The notes under the pieces were generated by a model. It was not told where the DNA came from. It made no database searches and worked only from the letters and a program-made list of their open reading frames with translations. Shown in pieces: positions 36,532 through 49,555 of a stretch of 64,000 nucleotides of DNA. The stretch covers positions 2,046,001 to 2,110,000 of the forward strand of contig CP114485.1 in NCBI GenBank assembly GCA_027186245.1. The letters are read 5' to 3'. The translations under genes were made by a program, and so were the position numbers. Every line of letters starts with the position of its first letter. Position 1 is the stretch's first letter. Source of the DNA: Coriaria nepalensis. Its lineage: Eukaryota > Streptophyta > Magnoliopsida > Cucurbitales > Coriariaceae.

Positions 36532-39050
36532 TTACTCGGCATCCTGATCAAAAAGGAAATCAAACTGACTAGGCGGGGTGACTCTCTTCCGTACAAGCAT
36601 TTCTACTGTTGGGCACTTTCTCTTTCTTCCGCCCCTTGGCCTTGACCGGAATTGCTCATCAGACTCTACGAAATCCCCCTGATTTCAAGGATTTCAAACA
36701 CGATGCAACTCTTAGCATGCCACACCCTCATGTAAGAAACACTGGCCTACTTCTATTATAATTTCATCAGTAGCATGTTTTTGAAAAATAAAACACTTAC
36801 AATGGTATAAACATGGGACCCAGATTTCTCATGGTTATCTCGAACATGCTTGTGGGCAAAGCTCATGCCACAGCCAGAGAATTGACAGGTAAAGGGCCTA
36901 AGCTCGAGGTGCACAGCTTTCACATGTTGTCGAAGATTTGACATCTATGTAATGTAGCAAAGCAAAAGCAAATGTAATTAGACTATCGACTCACAGCATT
37001 CACGTTTGTACCTAAATCTAAATATAGAAGAACAGTTCTTTATCAGACTCACATATATAACATCTTACCGTTGAAAACTTGTGAAGACAATTCTTGTAAT
37101 TGCACTTAATTCTCTCCGATGGACCTTCCGACTCATGTGTGTGAAGGTGTCGATTTATGTTCTTTTTCAACTGCTTGCATCCACATATCTCACAGTTGAT
37201 GTACCGATGGCTGGATTGGATGTGGGCCATTAGGCATTTGTTATTGGTAAAATATTTCATACAACCAGGTTCCGCACAGAAAGCCTCTATTGATTCTGGT
37301 TTCACTGCAGTAATAATTGCAAGGATTCATATAAGAAACGTGGTAGTTATATGACATATATCCATCAAGTAAAGTAATTTTGTGGGGGTAATAGCATATA
37401 CACATAACGAAAAAGCATAATTTGAGAGCTTGATGAACTTGCCATGGGAATCCTCATGCTTTTTCAGCTTTGATGCATATTTGAACACCTTTCCACACCC
37501 ACGTTCTTGGCAGACATGCTGCTTCTGATCCTTCACAATAGGGGAAGAAGGATTGTTCTTGTGAAACTCATCCACGTGCCTTTTCATGCTGCCTTGGTAT
37601 GCAAACTCACAGCCACAGGTCTCAGTTGGACATTTAAAGAGTTTTCCTTCATGCTGAAGAAGGTGGCGGGTCAAATGATCCTTTCTTCTGTAGCTGGAGT
37701 GACAATCATCTACTGGACAAGTATATGGTCTCTGCCAAAATTTATTCAAGTTAGAATCTCACTGTTCTTCATTTTTTTTTTCAGGAAAAGAAAAAAAAAA
37801 GAGTCCTAACATTGTAAGATAAGAAAACTAGGCTTCAAACCTCAGAATAGAGAATTGCGTGATTGAGGCTCACTTGAAGGAGCTTCTCAGGAGGTCTCCC
37901 TACCTGGTACTAATCCATTCAAGTCAAAACATGCAGCCTCATGCATTTTGGAGTTCTATCTTTGGGATCCAATGCGTCACGCCACATAATTTACTACAGC
38001 ATTTTTTTTCAAATTATAAAAAAATTGAACAACATTTGTCCCTGCAAAAGTATCCATCTTTTAATAAATGTGAACCACATTAAGTACTATATAAATAAAG
38101 AAAATAGAAGCTGTATTAGCAATATCTCTAAGTATAGTAACAAAAGTAGATTAAAGTTGGCTCGATAGCGCTTAATCAGTCACAAACCTAAGCTACTAAA
38201 CACGTAAAACCCAGATGTCAGGAAGACAATTCTACAATATTAGAATTTACAACGTTACACTTGCCCATGTATCACCAACCATGGAAAATGTATAAAATTT
38301 CCAGTGTTTTGGCAAGGGGAAGAAGCTATACATGTTTACAATCTCACATGCGAACTAAGACTCTTAGCAAGTACCTCAAATGAATGACTTTGCATGTGTT
38401 GCTTTAAATACGCAGGCTTTCTGAAACTTGCGCCACAGTCTTGACAAGTATAAGATTTGGGCCCCTTTGTTTCATTTTCAGATTCACCATCTCCATCCTT
38501 TTCATTTTCCATCATATCCTACAGAGAAATCAAGTCATCGATTAAAATTTCGCCACTCCAGCACGTCTAAACATCTCATCAGAACTAAAATTTACTCTGA
38601 TATTGTCAGATTTGGTACAGAAAATTTTCCTCAAAAACCAGAATCGAGGCTTCCACATGAGCTTCAATATAAGCGCATAAATTCAGATTAAACGAAACCA
38701 TAATTATTAAGAGAAATAAACTGATTAAATCCCTAAGACCACCAAATTGGATTATAGAGAAGAAAATTCAACTTCTTCCCAAACAGATAAATAGAGCAAC
38801 GATAAAAAAGAAACTCAAATCGTTACACTCAAACATAAGTTGCAACAGATCTAATAGATTTTAGAAAATCGCATAGAGAAGGAGAGGGGGAGAGGGGGAG
38901 AGAGAGAGACAATACCTGGTGGTGAGTGAGAGTGTGGGTTGTAATCAGGGACTTCTTAGACCTGCAAATTCCGCAACACTCACAAAAGTAACGCCTTGGA
39001 TTTCCAACACTTGAGTCCTTCGCCCCTTCAAGCTCCGCCGTTTCATCCAT
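36532..39050 (-). CDS. TFIIIA: Transcription factor IIIA (nine C2H2 fingers)
   Basis: Binds 5S rRNA genes and 5S rRNA and is required for RNA polymerase III transcription of 5S rRNA. Coding exons from the 5' end: 39050-38916, 38518-38375, 37731-37443, 37304-37069, 36944-36801, 36678-36532 (1,095 nt, 364 residues). Fingers begin at [11 protein letters not shown] and [19 protein letters not shown]; then [89 protein letters not shown] and [19 protein letters not shown]. The C-terminus keeps the plant-specific [18 protein letters not shown] and VEMLVRKRV blocks. The third intron begins with GC (GCAAGT), not GT. The start chosen is MDETAELEG, which matches relatives; an in-frame upstream ATG at 39188 would add 46 residues. 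The intron 38374-37732 holds a 5S rRNA mimic exon. Confidence 0.95.
37841..37993 (-). ncRNA. 5S rRNA mimic (P5SM) poison exon in the TFIIIA gene
   Basis: On the minus strand this intronic stretch reproduces plant 5S rRNA blocks in order and spacing: GGATCCCA and AGAACTCC (37970-37950), then TAGTAC, AGG, GGG, GACCTCCTG, GAAG and TCCT (37912-37877). It has a usable acceptor (GCTGTAG, ending 37994) and donors at 37840 (GAG-GTTTG) and, inside the mimic, 37903 (CAG-GTAGGG). The upstream exon ends in phase 0, so the first codon of the included exon is TAA and inclusion truncates TFIIIA after its second finger. Known biology: ribosomal protein L5 binds P5SM and causes exon skipping. The exact ends of the exon are inferred. 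Confidence 0.88.
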
Positions 39051-39812
39051 CTTACTCAGAATCTCTCGATTCTGTGGTTGTGCTGCCGGCCTGGTACCGC
39101 GCGAGAAGGAGGATATATACGCATAATTGAGTGCCCTAGGTTTCGGCTGAATTTTTTCGCTGTTCCCGCTTCCAAAAGTTCGGTCCACTTAAGAAGAAGG
39201 CCCTCTCGGATGTTTCTATATTTCCATTCTTGGGCCGTTGATCTAAAATCATCACTTGTGGCCCAATAACCAAATAGAACAAATATTGTAGATATACAGT
39301 AATCAACTGTCACATAATATAATATATAATATAATTTAATTGATATATAAATATTTAAAAAAAATTCTCAAAATTTAATTAAAAAATATAAGAAAATTAA
39401 AGATTAAAATATTTAAAAAAATATTATTATATATATAATATATAAATATATAATAAATTAAATATTATTTTTATTATCACAAACATCAATTTTATTTATA
39501 AATAATATTTATAATCATAATAAAATTTAAATAACTTTTCGTAGATTAAACTCGAGAATATTGTTAGATCAATTTTATTATACAGTGATGCAAGTGGCCA
39601 TGTTGGCTCATGAAAATAACAGCATGGCTAATAGAAAGCTAGAAAAGTCGAACTCTTTTTATACCTTCTCCATCTTTGTACTTCGTTTCATCTATTAACA
39701 GCAAATTTGATCCTCCATGCCCATCTCCAAGCACTTGGTAGTTTTTCATATGCATAGTGCAATGGCAACAGCTTCTTCTGGAAAGGTCCGAGAATAGAGG
39801 GGTCTAAACTAG
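39051..39812. other. TFIIIA promoter and KEG 3' flank
   Basis: TFIIIA 5' flank at its left end, then an extremely AT-rich stretch (about 39310-39560) without genes, then the KEG 3' UTR. Confidence 0.5.
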
Positions 39813-42800
39813 CTAGCTCTGGCCCTCATCAAGTACAATATCAGCAGGATCTCCAACCCATGGTCTACCTTCTCTCCACCGAAACTTAATCCTCAACTTG
39901 CCATTTGCATCGACCCCTACCACTTGTCCTTTGCTTGAATGCGTCTCCATTCCCCATCCCAAACGAGGTGTGACCAGCCCATCTCTGATCCTCACCTTAT
40001 CACCGACTTTGAATGGCCTAACACGCTCCATTTCCCCTGCCTTGCAAAGCCATAGTCTCTCCACAAAGCAGAATGCTACCCAGAGTTCTCCATCCTCCAT
40101 GCGGTGCACCACCCCGATGCTTGATCGGTTCACCTCTCCCCAATGGTGGGTTGGGATTGAAACTGATGCCTTCACTCGGACCCAGTCTCCAATTCTAAGC
40201 TCCTCTTCTTGTACAACCTCCACTTCTGTTGGATCTAGCATCCAAGCTTTCGAGCCAGCTGGAGTATAGATCCTCAGCTTTCCATCAGCGTCAACAGCTG
40301 ATATTATTCCAATGCTCTCATGGCTGTGGCCTGACCAAGAAAATCTTGGTTGCTTCACTGATAATTTAACCTTTACCTTCTGTCCAACCATCAGCCTGTC
40401 AACCCTTTCTAGATGGGAAGTAGGGCCGTTCCAACTTTCTTGCTCCCTGCAGAAGCCAACAAAAGTGCTTCCATCCCATACATCTCCTTCATAACCTATG
40501 CCTTGAACCACGCCAATACAACCTAGGCCAACAGATTTCCAGTCGCTTGCATTCCCTCTCAATCTTACCCACTCTCCCACTTCAAACATCTGTTCTATCT
40601 CAAGGTCAGCAGGATCCCCTCTCCATAGCCCATGTGAGCCCGAGAAAGCAACCCTTACTTCTCCATCAGCCTGAACACTGGTTATAACACCACGTGAATC
40701 AGGTTGAACCCCTCTCCAACCCCACCTTGGCTCGGCTAGACCACGACGAAATCGAACATATTGTCCAACTTTAAGGCAGAGAACCTTCTCAACATCAGAA
40801 TAGTGAGTTATCCATCTACCTTTGCGGAAACAGCAAGCCAACTCTAGATAACCAGTGTCTTGCACACTATGTACAACTGCTAAACTTTCTTTCCCAATAG
40901 TATTCCAGTCATAGCTAGGTCTAGTTCCCAGACTCGGTTTCGAACGTACCCAGTCACCAACTTCAAATCCTGATAGTCGATCCACATCTCCAGGAGAAAC
41001 TTTCCACAAGCTTCGTCTTCCAGCCACCTTCGCCTAAATAAAAATGATAAAATCCAATATAATTAGGATCAATCAGGAAAAAAAAAAAATACATAAATAT
41101 ATTTAGATATTCCAATTCAAAGGACAAGGATCCTAGACATTACCACAGAATATATAATCAGGGTGTTTTATGGTAGCAACAATTACCATCGAGGGAATAG
41201 GCTTACAATCACAAACATTTTAGCAACTAAGGGAAAATACGAAAGAAATATAATCGCAATCACTTGTTTTGAAAAGTATTGCTAAGCTTAGCAAATGGAA
41301 ACTCGTGGTCGATAATAAGTTGATTCAGGAAACAGATAAATAACAAAAGAAAAAGAAAGGGAAGATTAAACAAGCACATAAGCACTTAATTCAAGAGAAG
41401 TTGCCAGAAGACTCAAATATAATAAAACAAACGTCAAAAAGCTAAAACATAAACATGGATCTTGTAGCTCACATAAATGATTTGTGTGATGATTGTGGGG
41501 ATAACATTTACATTGGAGCTACTCACTACCATAATCAAAATATATAAAAATGATGAGTATGCTCACATTTAATGCCCCATCCATGTCGATTCTAACTATT
41601 TTTCCAATTGTAGCTTGACTTTCATCAGACCATCCAAGTCGTGGTTGAGTAACTGATGGCAGTATGTGTATCTCTTGCCCCACCTCAAAAGCGGACACCT
41701 TCTCCACATCTGTCACAGAGCAAGGAAAAGGCTTGCTCCTAAAGCAAAAGGCAATGCCCATGTCACCATCCTCTTCTAAGCTATGTATTATCCCAATGCT
41801 GTTTTTGGTAACATCTTCCCACCCATATTTCGGAGATGACACTGAAGACTTCACTCTAACCCAATCACCAACCTGCCCATGGCAGATTAAAACAATTTAT
41901 AAAGAAGAAGAGGACTAAGAGTGAATCATGGATCTTCAAACCATCATGATATAAGAATGAACATTCATGATTTACCTTGAAATCTTCCAACTTTTCCATG
42001 TCCGATGGATCAGCTTGCCATGGTATTGGTCTATTGGGTATTTCAATTATGAGGAGACCATCACTCTCTATCTCACATATTCTTCCAACACTATGATGAG
42101 TCTCACCACCCCAAGCATATCTAGGTTCTGCAACAGATCGCTTGACGCAAACACAGTTACCAATCTGTAAAGCCAGAATGATTTTAGTGTCCGGAGAAGA
42201 AAACAACCGAAATTTTGAGCTAAATATCAACATGTCCACCCAAAAAAGTTCCTGGATAACTCTCTTACTCTGAAAGGGACAACCGGTTCCACCTCCTCAG
42301 GTTCACAATGCCATGGATTTGGAAGATAGCTCAATTCTAACAACAAACTGCTGTCAGGTCTGATACAATACACTATACCGATGCTTCCGGGGGTTACAGA
42401 TCCTAATCCATGCTTTGCCATTGTAAGAGCAGGGCGGATACGAACCCAGTCTCCAACCTTAAATTCTTCGACTCTTTCCATTTCTGCAGGATCAGCTTTC
42501 CACCCTCTGGATGCTCCAGGATAACCAACTCGGAGGATCCCATCATCATCAACGCATAAAACAGTACCAATGCTCTCACGTGACTGCCCACGCCATCCAA
42601 ACCTAACATATCAGAAATTATGTAACCTCAATAAGGATGCAAGCATGCAGGTGTTGTTACAGAGGCATATAGACCAAACATAGGGCGTGGACAAACACAC
42701 AACTTGGCATACAGAACAAAACCTGGGTTCTTTGAAGTCAGGCTTCAGTTGCACATGTTGTCCTCTATCCAACGGAATGACTTTTACAACATCGGTGACT

Positions 42801-45800
42801 GAAACACGAGTATCTACAGAGCCCGAAACACGAGCATCTCCAGAGCAAAATGAGACAATGAGACTGTCCTTATCTTGGACGCTCTGTACAAAGCCAACAC
42901 TCTTATGTTTTGCACCTTGCCACCCATAAGTAGGAGTTGTGACACTTCTTTTGAATTTAATCCAATCTCCCACTTCATATCTGTAAGATAAATTTATTAG
43001 GTAGTGATATTAGAATAAAAAGAAAGCTTTTAAACATATGCAAAACTTTACGGTACTAGAATGTAACTCTTTTTCTTACATTGTAGGTGATAGATGAACT
43101 CCCCTTTCAACCAATGCCTCCATCAAATCTTCAGAAATCCATTCTCGGGGAAGAGTTTCAAGAAAATCACGTAATGTCTTGCCACTGCCAAAGAATATAG
43201 ATGAATTTTGCGAAAAAGGTCAGTTCTAACATAGAGTTCCTCAAATGGTAGCATTCTATCGGAGTTGGAATTCTATTCTATTGACGGTTCCTATGGTTCA
43301 GGAGGATTCAGTTGTGGAAAAACCAGAAACTAACACCCCCCCCCCCCCTAAAACACATCTTTTATTTTTTCTGGTTGCCTCTATGTATGGATGAATGAAT
43401 ATGGTAAAAGATGAGAATTTCTTGAGAAAGAAATTATAATCCATACAGAAAACTAAGCCTTCCCACGTGACTTGCCTGTGGTTTCTCACTTCAACAGCAG
43501 CATCAGAGTTTTTAAGCATGACAATTAGCCACTCAAGATTCTCACGTATCATTTTGGCTGCATCTGCTGCAATATGTATAGCATTATTACCTTCATCATC
43601 CTGAAAACAATAAACAGGAGCTTACTTAATACTCATTATTGAAAGGAAGGGAAATTGGCTTGTCTTGGTTAGCAAAGAGGGAGGGAAGCAATTATATAAA
43701 TAAATCTGAATTTGTTTCTACTATTATAATTATTCAGTTATTCCAACTACTTTCCTAGTGAAGAAATATCTAAACTTTGACCCGATCTTTGATGACCGGA
43801 ATTAAAAACAAGAAAAAGATTACCATATGCTGAAAAGATTACCTAACCAGAAAGAACAATTACTTTTTAGAGAGAGGGACTCATTGAATGTGAACAAACC
43901 TGCATGTTATAATTCGCCCCAGAAGCAAGAAGAAATCCAACACATAAGTTTGCCCCTCTAGTTAATGCAACATGAAGGGGTATTGCATTGTGCGCACTCT
44001 GGATGTTCACATCCACTCCAGTATCAAGAATAATCTATTCATATGTTTATAAAAAGAGAAGTAAAGAATAAAGAAGTAATAACTCATAAATCAAGAGAGA
44101 ATAATGAAATAGCTGCATCAATAAACGTAGAAATTCGAGTAGCCAATTTAGTAAAGAAAGGTAAGTAGTGGTGGTAAAGAGGTAAGCTATTCTGCATACC
44201 TTAACCAACTCAACATCATTAGCCATCGCAGCAGTATGCAGAGCTGTCCGCCTGTGATGAGCATCCTGTGCAGTTGGATCTGCTCCAGCAGCGAGCAGTA
44301 TCTGTACTAATTCTCTTCCCTCTATGAGCAACATTGGAAAAGAATGAATGACATGATTACGACATACAGACGAACAGAAGATCAAATTAAAATTTTTATT
44401 GTATAATCTGGCATAGATATACTGACCCACAACATAGATACTGAACAGGGTACAGTTTTAATATCATAACCAACTTACATATAACTAGAAGACATACTAG
44501 TATCAACAAACATGAAACGGTATATTATCAAACTACATTTACAGTTTCATGACAGAGAATGAATTGATAATTATCTGAACAGTGTAATCCACTGTATCAA
44601 TAAAGAGTTTTAGAATTACCACTTTCATGGCCTTTCTTTAGAGCAGCTGCCATGCACAATGCAGTTCCCACTGGGGATAATATATCGATTGCATCAGCAA
44701 TCTCTTCATGAGTTGCAACTTCCACCCACCTTTTCACAACAGCCACATTCCAAGTAGCCACACACAAGTGCAATGGTCTGAGACCCAAAAAAATTTCTTT
44801 TTGAAATTTGCCGAAAAACAATTACAAGAAAGAGATGGTCTAAAAGATACATACTCACTATTGCAAAGTCATTTAAGAGATGAAAGAGCACAAAGCGACA
44901 CAGATGCCCTATGGATAGTATAAAAGTACCCAGTACGCACAAATGCAAAGTCACTTTGTGATATGAATGAACAGAAAGCCACAGATGAAGCAGCTGAATA
45001 TGAAACAGAAGAATTTACACTTACGTCAAGTTTTTTGAGTTCGGGATGGCCATTGACCTACAGCCTCCATTTTCCAGTATGACAAGAGCACAGTCAGTAT
45101 ATTTCTTGGTCACAGCTCTGTGCAGTACAGATTCACCCTCATCATCCACTGCATTGGGATCTGCTCCAGCCAATAACAACTCCTATTTGTTTACAACAAA
45201 AAAATCAAATTTTGTGTGAGAAAGTGAAGATGTAGAAATGAAAGAGGAAAGAGACAAGGGTATGCAAAGTGAAAAAGTCAGAGGAAGAGAATTATGAAAT
45301 CTTTTAAGTTAACTAAAGACCTACACGCATGCAATCAGGCTGGCCATGGTACGCACAAACATGAGCAACGGAGGGACCAAAACCTTCTCTCAACCCCGAT
45401 CTGACATTGGCACCTCTTTCAATGAGAGTACGAACACATTCTGGGGATCCTGCAGCTAATGCGAAAACAAGTGGTGGATCGCCATCTTTGTCCAAAACAT
45501 CAACATTTGCCTCCCTGTACTCCAAAATAGCTTCTAAGAGATCTGCACTACCACGTCTACAAGCTAAGTGGAGAGCTGTTTGTCCATCACCATTCTGAGC
45601 TTCTAACAGTGAAGGGATCGGGCTGCTACCGTTTCTCGATGCAGCTTTTGCAAGCAGATCTCTGCATAAGCAAGGAAAGTATAGGTAGGAGATAGCATGT
45701 AAGTTTTCATTTTCAAGAGAATTAAGGCCCTCCTCTTAGCTTAGCTTACAAAGGTTTTTATTGAATCAACTCACCTAACACGACTAACATCCCCACCAGA

Positions 45801-47919
45801 CACAAGTCGATGTAAATAGCTGGGATCATTGTGAAAAGTTACCAAATCAGGTACATGTGATGGTTCGATCACTTGGGATCCAGAGCATTTAGCAGAATCA
45901 CTGAAACTACAAAAATTAAAGGTTGAATCTTTTGTCCAAAAACCAGCATAAAAGATTCATTCATGGCTTTATGCCAGTACCTTCAGCTGGAAACTAGTAA
46001 ATCAACTTACAATATAAAACATAACAAGCAATAAAAGAAAAAGGTCACAGTGAAAGATCTTACCTTTCCGGGCTTTCAGGAGGGCTACGCGGTATCTCCT
46101 GCAAATGGTGAAGGAATGTTGATAACATTGCATTGAATGTCGGTCTTCTAGCAGCCTTGAATTGCAGGCACTCACCAATCATCTTCCACAGTTCCCTGGG
46201 AATTCCAACACCTACAACACTTGCATACTGGGGAGGCAGTTTTCGAGCCTTGACAACAGCTCGGTAAATTTCCTCTGCACTTAGACCAGCCCAGCTGGTC
46301 GAAAATTTCACTTGTTATTTTAAAAAAAAAAATTTCCAAAAAAAATTAAGAAAGAAAATAAACTATAATCGGAAATGAAATGAGAATCAGGTACTACATA
46401 CGGAATGGAACCGGTGCACATTTCCACCAATGTACAGCCAAAGCTCCAGGCATCTAATTCTGTAGATATGCCTATTGCATTATCCCAGAACAAATTGAGT
46501 GTCTTCTTCACTGGCTCCCATGCCTCTGGAGCTACATAGTGTGGGCTGAGCATTGTACATTCCATACATGAATGGATGTTAGTGGAATCACTCTCTGATC
46601 GAGCTTTCCAACAAGAAGGTTTCTTAAGAATTGCAGCAAGTCCATAATCAGAAACCACAGCACGACCCTGACCATCCAAAAGGAGGTTGGAAGGTTTTAT
46701 ATTCATACAAACAATGCCTGCCGCATGGAGCTCGGCCACTCCTCTTGCAATGTCTGCGCCATATCTACAATTGGAAAGCATAATTGAATGAAGCAGATAG
46801 CTATATTCATCTCATAGTGATTGAGCAGCTTTCATGCAAGACTGTATTTTGACGATTTAGTATAACTGTAGGAACACATATATTATAGTCCACCAAAATG
46901 GTTTTCACTAGCTACTGTCATTTCCTTTTTCAATGAAGAAATGGAAAAGTGTAAGACAGAAGAGAGACTATCACTAAGCAATATCACAGATATTGACAGC
47001 TATATGTACATTGTTTTATGTTTGATTTATCACAGTCACTTCAGAACTTCCATGAATCCATATAAGGAGTCGTCCGTGATGAATTTCACAGTTGAAATTT
47101 AGTTTCTTAGCCCTGCCCTCAAATACGCTCAATGCCAAACACTTGAGGAAAACAAAAACATATATATGACCTTAAGATTTGCTCCAATGTGAGCCTCCCC
47201 TCATTACGCTGCATCTCAGACTGAACAGAGCCATAACACTTGTCCATAACAAGACACAGAGAGCCTTCCATCCTCGTTGATCCGTGAAATGTGCAGACGT
47301 TTCTACACCACATGGAAGCTCGCCGCAAATTCTCGAGCTGGGTCTGCACCCAATCCACATCCATGTTCTCGGCTAGTGCCACCTTCTTAACAGCCACAGG
47401 GTGGCGGCACTGTCGTGCTCCGCCACCAATCACACCTGCCCACATCTCAACTCCAGCCCGCCTTCCCTCTCCTATCCGCCGCTGCAGTTTCAAATCATGG
47501 AGCGCTCCAACCTCGATGACTGGTCCGCAACCTCCCGATCTTGAGGCGTGTGACTTGCGGCTACGACGGCGGCGGGAAAGGGAGTCCTCGTCGTTGTCCG
47601 CCTCATCATCTGAGTCATCTCCAGCTTCCTCATCGTCGTCTGTGTAATCGCAGTCGAAATTGGAAACCACTCTAGAATTGGCGTTGGAGCGGGAGTGAAT
47701 GAGAGAAAAAACGGTGTAGTTCTTGCGTAGAGCCTGGACAGAGTTTCCGACGATGGATACATGACGACAGCGGGGACAGGGGAGTGTAGTGTCGGAGGAG
47801 GCGGAAAACATTCGAAATAAACACTCTTTACAGAAGCCATGGCCACATTGAAGCAGAAGAGGGACTCTTTCTTCCTCGTTGTACCGCGTTTGACAAACGG
47901 AACAGCAAGGAACCTTCAT
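39813..47919 (-). CDS. KEG: KEEP ON GOING (KEG) E3 ubiquitin ligase: RING, kinase, ankyrin and HERC2-like repeats
   Basis: RING-type E3 ligase of the trans-Golgi/early endosome that degrades ABI5 and restrains abscisic acid signalling. Sixteen exons from the 5' end: 47919-47171, 46764-46402, 46294-46064, 45906-45775, 45661-45325, 45182-45025, 44777-44620, 44321-44200, 44034-43900, 43600-43476, 43184-43080, 42980-42723, 42602-42269, 42164-41976, 41872-41567, 41033-39813 (4,923 nt, 1,640 residues; Arabidopsis has about 1,625). Domains: RING (CCSVCQTRYNEEE, CGHGFCKECL, CPRC), kinase-like (HPVAVKKVAL, CMNIKPSNLLLD, SDYGLA replacing DFG), ankyrin repeats (exons 5-10), then about twelve HERC2-like repeats each containing a GDWVR-type and a HS-xG-V-type block. 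Intron 10 starts with GC (CAG-GCAAGT). An 11-base G run sits just upstream of the start codon. Confidence 0.95.
43329..43340. repeat. Poly(C) run in KEG intron 10
   Basis: About a dozen consecutive C residues on the plus strand (G on the transcribed sense), inside the intron that starts with a GC donor. Confidence 0.8.
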
Positions 47920-49555
47920 TTCCACCCCCCCCCCCTCTTCTCTCCCTCCCTCTAAAAACAGAAGCAGTAGAAATCCAGAATCCAGTAGATGAATTGATGG
48001 GAGGAGGGAAGATCTCGGTCACGCCAATCTGGAGTCAAATCAAGATAGAGAGGAATTGCAGATCCATGAAAGAAGTGGTGAATGAAATCAGAGAGAGGAG
48101 AGTGGATGATCAAAGTAGAAGGCAAGCAGAAAGCTGCTAGCTTTGCAGTCCGCAGTTAGATCCTAAATTTAGTTTTGGGTTGGTTGGGTTGAGTTGGCTA
48201 CTACTCCCTGTCTCCCTTGGACTAGACTGGGTGGGTTAACACTTTCTCGAGTCGTGAAAGCCAACCAACCCGCTTCTTGCGCTCAAGTACTTCAATGGAA
48301 TTTTCTTTTTACAATTTTATTAACATTATATTGATGAAATTATGGTCAGAACTTGCCAGTTTATTCGATAACATCACGTTAATGGTTTTTATTAGATTGG
48401 TTGTTGAGAGAAGAATGCTCACGTTTTGACATATACACTTTGATTGTCTTTAGTGTTTTAACTTTATGATTTAAAGTCAAAGTTTAAAGCGTTAGGTTTA
48501 AAATATATTTATTTTTTTCTTTTTTCTTTTTTTTGTTAGATTTAAGTTTAGAGTTTTTGTTTAATATTTAATTATAAATTTTAGATTTTAGATTATATGT
48601 TTTAAATTTTGATTTATGGTCTAAATTTAAATTTTAAGTATAAAGTTTAAAATTTTAAAATTTATATTCAGTATTTAAATTTAAGATTTGAAATCTAAGT
48701 TTAAGATTTTATGTTTAAAAATATAAAAATATACTTATTGTATCATACTAAAATATGATTTCAGTCTAAATTGATTAGGTCGAAATTATAGTTATTTTTT
48801 TTCCTTCTTTTTTAGGTGCAAGTTTATGGTTTTTATTTAACATTTAATTATAAGTTTAAGGTTTTTAATTTATGTTTAAGGTTTTAAGTTTAGGTTTAAG
48901 ATTTTAAGTTTATATTTACGCTTTTAGTTTCGTTTATGGTATAAGTTTAATGTTTAAGATTTCAAGCTTATATTTAGAGTTTAAGTATAATGTTTAAAGA
49001 ATAAGATTTTAAGTTTATATTTAAGGTTTTAAATTTTGTATTTAATGTTTAAATTTAAAAGGTAAAAATACAAGTACAGTTTTATACTGAAATCATGACT
49101 TTGGTTCATGATAAAATTTTCAATATGAATCGGTTGAAATCTTGATTTTTTTTTTCTTAATATTTATTGTTATCCTCGATTAGTAATTATGCGAGAATAA
49201 ATCTCTCTATTATTGTGGATCGGCGTTCTTCTATCAAGAAGCTGTTGAAGCCATCGAGATGGAGGGAAAGAGGGAGGGGAAGAAGAAGATGGAGTGAAAT
49301 AAACCATAAGAAGCCGGCAAGCGGCCGTTGAGATGTTGGAGAATAAGATATCGGACAATTAAATCTATTAATGTTTTTATTTTTAAACTTATTTTACTTA
49401 TTTATTTTTAAAATCATGTAATTAAAATTCTAAGAAGAGTCATTTTGCAAAGTAAGTACTGAAAGAATGGAAATTTATCAAATTATCTAATAATTAATGA
49501 ATATAAATCTCATGAAGATCGAATCATGTACACTAAATCCCAAATGATGATCTAA
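47920..49555. other. Intergenic: KEG promoter and low-complexity AT-rich block
   Basis: The KEG 5' UTR and promoter occupy the left end. From about 48470 to 49060 the DNA is a drifted iteration of TTTAAGTTTA/GGTTTAAG-like words. No gene was recognised. Confidence 0.5.
48470..49060. repeat. Degenerate AAGTTTA/AGGTTTA low-complexity tract
   Basis: The plus strand is dominated by diverged copies of words such as TTTAAGTTT, AGGTTTAAG and GATTTTAAGTTTA at irregular 6-10 base spacing over about 590 bp. It is a simple-sequence tract that has decayed. It is not a perfect telomere-type array, since the unit TTTAGGG does not dominate. Confidence 0.55.

Noticed and set aside
39310..39560. AT-rich block considered as a matrix attachment region or MITE
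   Set aside because: No terminal inverted repeat, target duplication or motif cluster could be defined by eye.
47291..47647. 118-aa plus-strand frame inside KEG exon 1
   Set aside because: It is the antisense of the KEG acidic and kinase regions with serine-rich low-complexity translation.
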